Assembly (NCBI GenBank): GCA_031282905.1
Contig: JAITCV010000098.1
Location: forward strand, 1-7,800
Reading direction: 5' to 3'
DNA length: 7,800 nt
DNA from: Azoarcus sp.
GTDB taxonomy: Bacteria; Pseudomonadota; Gammaproteobacteria; Burkholderiales; Rhodocyclaceae
Shown: positions 1 through 6,007 of the stretch, one piece after another
Position numbering within the stretch: position 1 is the stretch's first letter
Layout: each line of letters opens with the position of its first letter
Made by a program: the position numbers and the translations under genes
Notes under the pieces: generated by a model
Databases searched by the model: none
Seen by the model: only the letters and a program-made list of their open reading frames with translations
What the model was told of the DNA's origin: nothing

Positions 1-641
1 TTGGGCGATGCGGTCGCGTGGGCGGCCAGGATCGGCGCGCGCGCGAGTTTGGCCGTAGCGGCGAGAGTGGGCTCGCGGGCGCTGTCTTTCTCCAGGGGAA
101 GCGCGTCGGTCTCCGCGACAGCTTCCCCTGTGGGGAGCGCCGCTTCATTGTTGGCAGCATCGGCAAATTTGTTCAGCAAGGCGGCAATCGCTGCCGATAG
201 CGCGCTGGCTTGCGCTGCGGGTGTTTCAGGCGCGCCGGGCGTTTGCTGGACAGGCTGGGATGCGTTTTCCGGCAAAGGAGTTTCGCTTGCCTGATCCTGA
301 TCCTGCGCGGCGGATGCGGAGGGATTTTCACCGCTGTTCCCGGTATCGGGAGCAGATGCGGAAGTTGGCGCGGGCGGGGTGGGTTCGCAACGGTTTCCGG
401 CGCCATCGGCGCGGGGTTTTTCCGCAGCGCGCTGGGGATGGCGCGATGCCTGGTTTGGAACAGCCTCGTTGCGGGCGGGAAACGTCCTCGTCGTATCGGC
501 TTTTGCCCCGTTTTGCATTTGCCCGCGTAGAAGACTGGAAAAATCGGCCAGGCGTTCGCCGTCATGCGCGCGGCTGGCGCTGGAGCCCGGCTGGACGGAA
601 AGAAGCGTATTCAGGGTATTGTTCAAGACGGGGGTTGCCAT
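1..641 (-). CDS. fliK: Flagellar hook-length control protein FliK, N-terminal part (runs off left edge)
   Basis: The frame is open from an ATG at 641 to the window edge, giving the first 213 residues with no stop. The start is supported by a Shine-Dalgarno AAGGA on the minus strand (649-653), seven bases before the ATG. The protein opens MATPVLNNTLNTLLSVQPGS and is then rich in Ala, Pro, Gln, Ser and Thr, with a helix-like stretch of small residues near 155-175 (SALSAAIAALLNKFADA). FliK proteins have such a disordered, poorly conserved, secreted N-terminal half; the conserved C-terminal domain, which switches the export apparatus from hook to filament substrates through FlhB, would lie beyond the window. 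Identity therefore rests mainly on position directly after fliJ, the standard fliJ-fliK order, and on composition. Another low-complexity protein cannot be excluded from this half alone. No frameshift is visible. Confidence 0.72.
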   Translation of the reverse strand, partial: MATPVLNNTLNTLLSVQPGSSASRAHDGERLADFSSLLRGQMQNGAKADTTRTFPARNEAVPNQASRHPQRAAEKPRADGAGNRCEPTPPAPTSASAPDTGNSGENPSASAAQDQDQASETPLPENASQPVQQTPGAPETPAAQASALSAAIAALLNKFADAANNEAALPTGEAVAETDALPLEKDSAREPTLAATAKLARAPILAAHATASP

Positions 642-719
642 GGCTTTGTCCTTGTCGGGAGGTGTTTGCCAAACACACAAGCAAGGCACATGCCATGGCT
701 GCGGAAGCATGCCGCGCGC

Positions 720-1175
720 TCACCTTTCCGTATCTTCGTTTTTCTCGCGGAACCGGCGCGCCGCATGTTCATCGGTGGCGCGTTGCTCCTGGCGCAAGGC
801 CACGCGGGCGAGCGTGTTCTGGTGGCGGTGGGCGAGCGTGTCGAAGGCGCGAACCTTGGAACGTTGGGCAATCCACTGCTGCTGGCCCTGGGTGGTATGC
901 TGATGAGATTCCTCCACCGCCCGGCGCTGGACTTCGATGGCTTCGTCGAGGCGTCCGAGGAAGGCGCTGTAGTTGCGCATCGCATTCAGATCGATGCCGC
1001 CGCGCGCGGCTTCGCGGAAACGTTCTCCATATTCGGCGCGATAACGCTGGAGCAATTCGAGTTTTTGCTGGACGCCGCGCTCGGATGCGATCAGCTCGCC
1101 CAGACGGCGGGCGGCTTCATCCATGCGGGTGTTGGCGAGATCGAGCAGGGGCTGGAGCGGAAATTTGGTGGGCAT
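720..1175 (-). CDS. fliJ: Flagellar export protein FliJ
   Basis: This 151-residue protein fits the usual FliJ length of about 140-150. FliJ is a cytoplasmic coiled-coil subunit of the flagellar type III export apparatus; it sits in the centre of the FliI ATPase ring, contacts FlhA and helps couple ATP hydrolysis to export of rod, hook and filament subunits. The sequence is almost wholly charged, heptad-like helix. Recognisable features are the opening FPLQPLLDLA (residues 5-14), DEAARRLGEL (19-28), LQRYRAEYGERF (42-53), RNYSAFLGRLDEAI (67-80) and the C-terminal RQEQRATDEHAARRF (128-142), which matches the family ending of the type QK-x-x-DE-x-A-x-R. The start at 1175 has no clear Shine-Dalgarno sequence, but it gives the typical FliJ N-terminus. 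fliK follows after 78 bp, as in other flagellar operons. The expected upstream gene fliI is missing. Confidence 0.93.
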   Translation of the reverse strand: MPTKFPLQPLLDLANTRMDEAARRLGELIASERGVQQKLELLQRYRAEYGERFREAARGGIDLNAMRNYSAFLGRLDEAIEVQRRAVEESHQHTTQGQQQWIAQRSKVRAFDTLAHRHQNTLARVALRQEQRATDEHAARRFREKNEDTER

Positions 1176-1451
1176 CGAAGCGGCTTGTCCGTGGCGATAT
1201 TTTTCATTGTAATCCGTTTGCGCGTTTGACCCTGTGTCGTAATCCCGGCGTATCCCCAGACTTGTTTATCCGAATGTTTCGGGAACCGCACTCGGTCTGT
1301 CATTGCGTTGCCCATTTCGGTGATGATGGGCCGCTGAATCCATGAGTATGACGAAGTGGGCAACCGAACGAAGAAAACGGAAAGCGGCGGGCAAACCGTC
1401 TCGCCAACATAACAGAGGTACGCCCGTATCTGGAGATCGAGAGAGCATGCG
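1176..1451. other. Non-coding gap between the WG-repeat gene and fliJ
   Basis: This 276-bp stretch carries no convincing gene. In the fliJ frame the reading continues upstream for only about 31 codons before a TAA near 1267, and neither that piece nor the other minus frames resemble the C-terminus of FliI. An inverted repeat lies at 1307-1364. I see no clear sigma-28 site upstream of fliJ. A GG...GC pair resembling a sigma-54 site (1391-1407, minus) has 11 instead of 10 bases between the two elements. The gap may hold degenerate dispersed-repeat DNA, but that needs comparison with the rest of the genome. Confidence 0.6.
1307..1364. repeat. Inverted repeat with 13-bp arms
   Basis: The left arm GTTGCCCATTTCG (1307-1319) pairs with CGAAGTGGGCAAC (1352-1364) at 12 of 13 positions, around a 32-base centre. 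No T-run follows on either strand, so it is not a classic intrinsic terminator. It could be a dispersed palindromic element, or a stem that protects or ends the WG-gene transcript; neither role is shown by the sequence. Confidence 0.6.
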
Positions 1452-2687
1452 TTATTTATCGCAAATCTGCTCGACGGTCTTTTGTGGCCAGATGATGTCG
1501 CCTTTGGTGTTTTTCAATACTTTCGTGCCACAGAGCGAATCTTCCAGGATCACGGTCTGGCCGCGTTGATCGATCACGGCATGATTGCCGTTTTCCTTGA
1601 CTGGCGCCAGCCCATTGGCGGCGAAGCTCCATGCTTCATCAAAATGCGGCGGGATGATTTCCTCGCCCTTTTCATTGATGTAGCCAAATTTGCCTTCCAC
1701 CTTGACCGGTGCCAACCCATTGGCGGCAAAGTTCCATGCGTCATCAAAACGCGGCGGGATGACTTCTTCGCCTTTGACATTGATGTAGCCCCACTTGCCA
1801 TTCACCTCGATCAGTGCCAGCCCATTGGCGGCAAAGTTCCATGCGCCATCAAAACGCGGCGGGATGACTTCCTCGCCTCTGGTATTGATGTAACCCCATT
1901 TTCCATTCATCCTGACCTGTGCCAGCCCTTCGGCGGAGAATTGCCGTGCATCGTCGAAACGCAGCGGAATGGCTTCTTTGCCCTTTTCGTCGATGTAACC
2001 CCATTTGCCTCGCACCGCGACCGGCGCCAGCCCATTGGCGGCGAAGTCTCCTCCCTTGTCAAAACGCGCCGGAATGACTTTCTCGCCCTTTTCGTCGATG
2101 TAACCCCATTTGCCCCCTGCCATGATCGGCGCCAGCCCATTGGCGGTGAAGTCTCCTCCTCCGCCAAAACGCGGCGGGATGACTTCCTCACCCTTGGCGT
2201 TGATGTAACCAACTCCTTTGTCATTGACCACGACCAGTGCCAGACCGTTGGCAGTGAAGCTTCTTCCCCCGCCAAAATGCAGCGGGATGACTTCCTCACC
2301 CTTGGCATTGATGTAACCCACTCCTTTGCTTGCTATCAAGACCAGTGCCAGGCCATTGGCGGTGAAAGCCGATGCATTGTCGAAACGCAACGGGATGACT
2401 TCCTCGCCCTTGGCATTGATATAGCCCACCTTGCCTTGTATCGAGACCACCGCCAGGCCATTGGCGGCAAATCTTCCTATGTCGTCGAAACGCGGTGGAA
2501 TGACCAGTTCGCCCTTGGCATCGACGAACCCCCACTTTCCATCGAACACGAGTCTGCTCAAGCCCTTTTCGTCCTCGAAGTCCGACACGCGCGCCGATGG
2601 GGCATCCGTTTTCGGGGAATCGCCGTAGGCCACCGGGAGCATGGTCATGGCGCTCAGCAAGAACAGGGTTTTCAGGTGAAATGACAT
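1452..2687 (-). CDS. Exported WG-repeat (KWG) protein
   Basis: The protein has 411 residues. A signal peptide is clear: a Lys-containing start, a hydrophobic core LFLLSAMTMLPVA (8-20), and probable cleavage near residues 20-22, so the protein should be periplasmic, exposed or secreted. From residue 50 to about 382 it consists of ten tandem units of 35-36 residues of the form GKWGYIN-x-KGEEVIPPRFD-x-A-x-x-FAANGLAPV, starting near residues 50, 85, 120, 156, 192, 227, 262, 297, 332 and 367. This is the WG-repeat family, thought to fold as a beta-propeller or solenoid-like repeat domain; no catalytic role is established. Units 3 and 4 read KGVGYIN in place of KWGYIN, and the last unit is degenerate (NHAVIDQRGQT). 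The C-terminal cap carries two cysteines (C386, C409) that could form a disulfide. The start is fixed by AAGGAG six bases before the ATG. The function is unknown; ligand binding or envelope interaction is inference. Confidence 0.9.
   Translation of the reverse strand: MSFHLKTLFLLSAMTMLPVAYGDSPKTDAPSARVSDFEDEKGLSRLVFDGKWGFVDAKGELVIPPRFDDIGRFAANGLAVVSIQGKVGYINAKGEEVIPLRFDNASAFTANGLALVLIASKGVGYINAKGEEVIPLHFGGGRSFTANGLALVVVNDKGVGYINAKGEEVIPPRFGGGGDFTANGLAPIMAGGKWGYIDEKGEKVIPARFDKGGDFAANGLAPVAVRGKWGYIDEKGKEAIPLRFDDARQFSAEGLAQVRMNGKWGYINTRGEEVIPPRFDGAWNFAANGLALIEVNGKWGYINVKGEEVIPPRFDDAWNFAANGLAPVKVEGKFGYINEKGEEIIPPHFDEAWSFAANGLAPVKENGNHAVIDQRGQTVILEDSLCGTKVLKNTKGDIIWPQKTVEQICDK
1542..2540 (-). repeat. 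Tandem 105-bp coding repeat array
   Basis: About ten copies of a 105-bp (sometimes 108-bp) unit encode the WG repeats. Some copies are very similar at the DNA level: the segments ending CTTTG near 2220 and 2328 (plus orientation, covering TTCCTCACCCTTGG and the bases after it) differ at only two of about 38 positions, and the units around 1725-1880 share long exact stretches. This suggests recent unit duplication or gene conversion, with copy-number change in whole codons. Confidence 0.85.
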
Positions 2688-2693
2688 GGCGAA

Positions 2694-2699
2694 CTCCTT
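2694..2699 (-). promoter_or_regulatory. Ribosome binding site of the WG-repeat gene
   Basis: AAGGAG on the minus strand lies six bases before the ATG at 2687. It is the strongest Shine-Dalgarno sequence I noted in the window and fixes the start in front of the signal peptide. Confidence 0.85.
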
Positions 2700-2798
2700 G
2701 GTTCAAGGTTTGGAAAGTGGCTCGGTCCGAGTGGCGGATTGATCCTGAATTCCTCGGCTAGACCAGGACGAAAACAGTAAATACAGTGAGAAAACAAG

Positions 2799-2855
2799 AA
2801 CTTACCGAGTATTGTGGACTCACCTGATGGATCAATCCACAATGCTCGGCAAGTT
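2799..2855. repeat. Long inverted repeat, 20-bp arms with 17-bp centre
   Basis: AACTTACCGAGTATTGTGGA (2799-2818) pairs with TCCACAATGCTCGGCAAGTT (2836-2855) at 18 of 20 positions. On the minus strand the stem is followed by the T-rich CTTGTTTTCT, so it could act as a terminator about 170 bases after the exonuclease stop codon. An outer pair, CAGTAA (2775-2780) and TTACTG (2854-2859), is also complementary. The length and imperfect arms would equally suit a small palindromic mobile repeat. Confidence 0.7.
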
Positions 2856-3026
2856 ACTGATTTTATGCGTATTCGCTATATTTTCCGTAGTCGACTGAAG
2901 AATTTCAGGTTTATACCATGTTTCATTGATCGGCACGTAGCGTTTCCATCATCCCGGCGGATTTGCATTGCACGCCAATCTCGTGGTTTTCCCTTCGCGG
3001 GGAGGGGCTTCCGAGAACAATAAATG

Positions 3027-3545
3027 TCATAACCTGATTTTCAAACCCAATTCATCCTTCAATGTCAATAACGCTTCCGCATTTCCTTTCGCGTCATCCA
3101 CCGGGTTATGTGTGTGTCGTGTTCTCCTCAGATGTTTGAAGTTTTTTGTAACGTCTTTTACAATGCCTTTATAAAGGCTTCCCAAGTTTTGAGAGCTGAA
3201 ACCAAAAGGGTTTTGCCCGATGAAATGATGGAAATACCAGCATATGAACATCCAATCATAACCGTTGTTATCGCTCATAAAAATCGGTTTGTCTTTGCAA
3301 GTCGATCTCAACCATTCCAGGAAATTCATCATGGTGATTTCAGGGGCGTCGAATAGCAGCGTTTCACTTCGAGTGTAGCCAGATACCGCAAGGGCTTCCG
3401 GGACATATTTATCTGAAATGGGTTTCAGCTTGCCAAAAAACGTTTTATCCAGGTGGTGATTCACGAGTATCGCGCCAAAAGAAATCATCGAAAAGTCACC
3501 CGGAATCGGGCCGTCGCTTTCGACGTCAACCATGATATATGACAT
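3027..3545 (-). CDS. DEDDh-type 3'-5' exonuclease (RNase T / DnaQ-like fold)
   Basis: The 172-residue protein shows the three Exo motifs of the DEDDh superfamily. Exo I is VDVESDGP, with the metal-binding pair D7 and E9. Exo II is probably SDNNGYDWMF, with D97. Exo III is HNPVDDAKGNAEAL, with H146 and D151 in the H-x4-D spacing. These residues bind the two metal ions that cleave nucleotides from 3' ends; whether the substrate is RNA or DNA cannot be read from the sequence. The protein is the bare nuclease domain, with no signal peptide or membrane segment, so it should be cytoplasmic. The start at 3545 places Exo I right at the N-terminus as expected, with only a weak GGA upstream. The gene is AT-richer and uses more A/T-ending codons than its neighbours, which suggests acquisition by transfer. 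It stands 56 bp after the small exported-protein gene, with an inverted repeat downstream. Confidence 0.85.
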   Translation of the reverse strand: MSYIMVDVESDGPIPGDFSMISFGAILVNHHLDKTFFGKLKPISDKYVPEALAVSGYTRSETLLFDAPEITMMNFLEWLRSTCKDKPIFMSDNNGYDWMFICWYFHHFIGQNPFGFSSQNLGSLYKGIVKDVTKNFKHLRRTRHTHNPVDDAKGNAEALLTLKDELGLKIRL

Positions 3546-3601
3546 TTGTAGTAAGTCCGTTTTGGTTATATTGAATAATGATTGACGACGCGGGCGATGA
3601 T

Positions 3602-3946
3602 TCAGTAATCGAGCAGGCTTTTGCAGTCTTCTTCACGTCCGGTCATCCGCGAGAAGCGGGCCAGCCGTTCGCGCACGAATTCCGCGGGCACCCGCAGGTC
3701 GGCGCAATAGTCGCGCAAGGTCATCGCATAGGCCAGGTTCTGCATCGCCGCCACCGTGACTGCCAGGGCAGGGTAGGGGTAGCCGCTGATGTCCCGCCAA
3801 TCATCCTTGGTCGGCGTTTGGCTGGCTGAGGTCTGTCCGGCCGACGTTTGTTCATCCGCTTGGGCAGGCCCGGCTGCCGTCTCCTGTGCCCCGACGGGCG
3901 CGGAAGACAGCAAGGACATCATGGCAAGGAAAAACAGGCTTCGCAT
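3602..3946 (-). CDS. Small exported protein of unknown function
   Basis: The 114-residue protein begins MRSLFFLAMMSLLSSAPVGA, a good signal peptide with cleavage likely after A20 (VGA then QE). Residues 21-48 form a low-complexity linker rich in Ala, Gln, Thr and Ser. The mature domain (about 49-114) contains DWRDISGYPYPALA, a helical stretch around 60-80, and two cysteines, C81 and C108, that could form a periplasmic disulfide. I do not recognise the family. The start has no clear Shine-Dalgarno sequence but is needed for the signal peptide. It lies 78 bp downstream of typA on the same strand with no terminator visible between them, so it may be read from the typA promoter. The end is a TGA at 3602-3604. 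Confidence 0.78.
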   Translation of the reverse strand: MRSLFFLAMMSLLSSAPVGAQETAAGPAQADEQTSAGQTSASQTPTKDDWRDISGYPYPALAVTVAAMQNLAYAMTLRDYCADLRVPAEFVRERLARFSRMTGREEDCKSLLDY

Positions 3947-4024
3947 TGGCTCGAGCGCGAGAGAACAACATCACAAACTAACGGCGGACGAGGAAACAAC
4001 TTGAACCCGGCGCCCGCATGCCAT

Positions 4025-5842
4025 TCAGGCCGTGTCGCTCCTTGCCGCGCGCTTGCGATCGATTTCCTTGAGATGGCGCTTGCGCAAGCGGATGCTCTTC
4101 GGCGTGATTTCCACCAGTTCGTCATCGGCGATGAATTCGATCGCCGATTCGAGGGTGAGCTGGATCGGCGGGGTCAGGTTGATGGCCTCGTCCTTGCCCG
4201 AGGCGCGGACATTGGTGAGTTGCTTGCCCTTGATCGGGTTGACCACGAGGTCGTTGTCGCGGCTGTGTACACCGATGATCATGCCTTCATAGAGCGCCTC
4301 GCCCGGATTGACGAACATGCGCCCGCGATCCTGGAGATTCCACAACGCATAGGCGACCGCTGCGCCGTCGTTCTGCGAGATCAACACGCCATTCCTGCGC
4401 TCGGCCATGTTGCCGGTGAGCGGGCCGTAATCGTCGAATACGTGGCTGGCAAGGCCGGTACCGCGGGTCAAGGTGAGAAATTCCCCCTGGAAACCGATCA
4501 GGCCGCGCGCGGGAATGCGGTATTCCAGCCGTACCCGGCCCTTGCCGTCGGGCTGCATATCTTGCAGGTCACCCCGTCGGCGGCCCAGTTCTTCCATGAC
4601 GCCGCCCTGGTGTTCTTCTTCGACATCGACCGTGAGCAGTTCATAGGGTTCGCATCTCACGCCGTCGATATCCTTGTACACCACGCGGGGACGCCCGACC
4701 GCGAGTTCGTAGCCTTCGCGGCGCATGTTTTCGAGCAGGATGGTGAGATGCAGTTCGCCCCGGCCCGAGACTTCGAACACGTCGGCATCTTCGGTGAACA
4801 CCACCCGCAGGGCGACGTTTTTCAGCAGTTCCTTTTCCAGCCGTTCACGAATCTGGCGGCTGGTGACGAATTTGCCTTCGCGTCCGGCCAGCGGCGAGGT
4901 GTTTACCTGGAAATTCATGGTGAGGGTCGGCTCATCCACCGCGATCGGGGGTAAACCTTCCAGTGCTTCCGGGTCGCAGAGGGTGACGCCGATGTTGACT
5001 TGGTCGATGCCGGCAATGAGCACGATGTCGCCGGCTTCGGCGTTCTCGGAAGGCAGGCGATCGAGTCCCTGGAAAGTGAGCACCTGGCTGACCTTGCCCT
5101 TGCCGCGATTTTCGTCGCCATGCATCACCACGACTTCCTGGTTTGGACGGATGCGTCCCCGCGTGATCCGGCCAATGCCGAGCTGGCCCATGTAGGCCGA
5201 GTAATCGAGCGAACAGATCTGCAATTGCAGCGGACCGTCGACGTCGATCACGGGCGGCGGAACATAGTCGAGGATGGCCTCGAACAATGGGCGCATGTCC
5301 TTGCGCTCATCGTCGAGTGTCTTGACGGCGAAACCGTTGAGCCCGGAAGCATAGATCACCGGAAAATCGAGCTGTTCCTCGGTGGCGCCGAGTTTGTCGA
5401 AAAGATCGAACGTATGGCCGATCACCCAATCGGGCCGCGCGCCGGGACGGTCGATCTTGTTGACCACGACGATGGGCTTCAAGCCCAGCGCGAGCGCCTT
5501 GCGGGTGACGAAGCGAGTCTGCGGCATCGGCCCTTCCTGGGCATCGACCAGCAGCAGCACGCTATCGACCATCGACAGCACGCGCTCCACCTCGCCGCCG
5601 AAGTCGGCGTGTCCCGGCGTGTCGACGATGTTGATATGGGTGTCGCCGTAGCGGATCGCGCAGTTCTTCGACAAGATGGTGATGCCGCGCTCCTTTTCGA
5701 TATCGCCCGAATCCATGACCCGTTCGGCAACCTGCTGGTTGTCGCGAAAAGTGCCGGACTGGCGAAGAAGCTGGTCGACAAGAGTGGTTTTGCCATGATC
5801 GACGTGAGCGATGATGGCGATATTGCGGATGGCACGGGACAT
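4025..5842 (-). CDS. typA: Ribosome-binding GTPase TypA/BipA
   Basis: The 605 residues match the usual TypA/BipA length of about 600-615. It is a translational GTPase of the EF-G/LepA group that binds the 70S ribosome and supports ribosome assembly and growth at low temperature or under stress. GTPase motifs are all present: P-loop AHVDHGKT (12-19), ERGITI of switch I (51-56), DTPGH (74-78), NKID (128-131) and SGLNG (166-170). Domain II follows (about 205-290, including GQLGIGRITRGRI), then EF-G domain III- and V-like parts (about 300-480, with SGRGELHLTILLENMRREG) and the family-specific C-terminal domain, including NGVLISQNDGAAVAYALWNL and the conserved KGKQLTNVRASGKDEA. There is no EF-G domain IV, as expected for BipA. 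The start MSRAIRNIAIIAHVDHGKT is typical although no strong Shine-Dalgarno sequence precedes it. The gene is divergent from the phosphorylase gene across 165 bp. It appears intact. Confidence 0.97.
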   Translation of the reverse strand: MSRAIRNIAIIAHVDHGKTTLVDQLLRQSGTFRDNQQVAERVMDSGDIEKERGITILSKNCAIRYGDTHINIVDTPGHADFGGEVERVLSMVDSVLLLVDAQEGPMPQTRFVTRKALALGLKPIVVVNKIDRPGARPDWVIGHTFDLFDKLGATEEQLDFPVIYASGLNGFAVKTLDDERKDMRPLFEAILDYVPPPVIDVDGPLQLQICSLDYSAYMGQLGIGRITRGRIRPNQEVVVMHGDENRGKGKVSQVLTFQGLDRLPSENAEAGDIVLIAGIDQVNIGVTLCDPEALEGLPPIAVDEPTLTMNFQVNTSPLAGREGKFVTSRQIRERLEKELLKNVALRVVFTEDADVFEVSGRGELHLTILLENMRREGYELAVGRPRVVYKDIDGVRCEPYELLTVDVEEEHQGGVMEELGRRRGDLQDMQPDGKGRVRLEYRIPARGLIGFQGEFLTLTRGTGLASHVFDDYGPLTGNMAERRNGVLISQNDGAAVAYALWNLQDRGRMFVNPGEALYEGMIIGVHSRDNDLVVNPIKGKQLTNVRASGKDEAINLTPPIQLTLESAIEFIADDELVEITPKSIRLRKRHLKEIDRKRAARSDTA

Positions 5843-5872
5843 GGGGAAGAGATGGCTTTTGTAAAACCGATC

Positions 5873-5903
5873 ATTCTAGCACGCATGATTGGCATGATAG
5901 AAT
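5873..5903. promoter_or_regulatory. Dyad with two divergent candidate extended -10 promoters
   Basis: On the plus strand TGATAGAAT (5895-5903) has the form TGN-TAGAAT, an extended -10 box suited to the phosphorylase gene. On the minus strand TGCTAGAAT (5873-5881 read in reverse) has the same form and suits typA. Neither has a good -35 box. The two boxes form the ends of a 12-bp-arm dyad, ATTCTAGCACGC (5873-5884) and GCATGATAGAAT (5892-5903), matching at 10 of 12 positions around seven bases. The predicted leaders are about 25 bases for typA and about 95 for the phosphorylase gene. A protein binding this dyad would affect both directions. This is a prediction from sequence only. Confidence 0.45.
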
Positions 5904-6007
5904 CCATCTTCCGACAAGGTGAGCCCGGCCAAGCAGCAGAACAACCCGGTTTTGCACGCCTTGCCCGGTTTTCCATTCGGCACAAGTGGCAAATGACAGG
6001 ATTTTCC

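Larger units (their letters stand above)
2688..3026. other. Non-coding gap between the exonuclease and the WG-repeat gene
   Basis: This 339-bp gap contains the WG-gene leader on its left side, with a small perfect dyad CTCGG-T-CCGAG at 2721-2731, and a long inverted repeat at 2799-2855. To the right the sequence is AT-rich (about 2855-2940) and then mixed. Short open frames here show no recognisable protein features or ribosome binding sites. I could not assign a confident promoter. Confidence 0.6.

Noticed and set aside
662..676. Short near-palindrome GTGTTTG-C-CAAACAC between fliJ and fliK
   Set aside because: It is short, without a T-run, and lies within a 78-bp gap of a co-oriented gene pair; chance is a sufficient explanation.
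221..1345. 374-codon plus-strand open frame across fliK and fliJ
   Set aside because: It is antisense to two recognisable genes, rich in Arg, Gly and Cys as expected for a shadow frame, and shows no domain.
1391..1407. Possible sigma-54 promoter before fliJ (minus strand)
   Set aside because: GG and GC elements are 11 bases apart in place of 10, which normally abolishes function.
1266..1448. 60-codon minus-strand frame starting just after the WG gene stop
   Set aside because: It spans the inverted repeat, has no ribosome binding site and no protein features; it more likely reflects translated repeat DNA.
1482..2684. 400-codon plus-strand open frame opposite the WG-repeat gene
   Set aside because: The repeat unit lacks stops on both strands, so the antisense frame is open by repetition. 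It has no plausible ribosome binding site, while the minus frame has a signal peptide, WG motifs and a strong Shine-Dalgarno sequence.
2814..3023. 69-codon plus-strand open frame in the gap
   Set aside because: It begins inside the inverted repeat, has no Shine-Dalgarno sequence and no recognisable content.
5000..6007. Long plus-strand open frame antisense to typA that runs in frame into the phosphorylase gene
   Set aside because: It is the GC-rich shadow of typA. The phosphorylase starts at 6008 with its own AGGA site and the usual family N-terminus, so no 598-residue fusion is likely.
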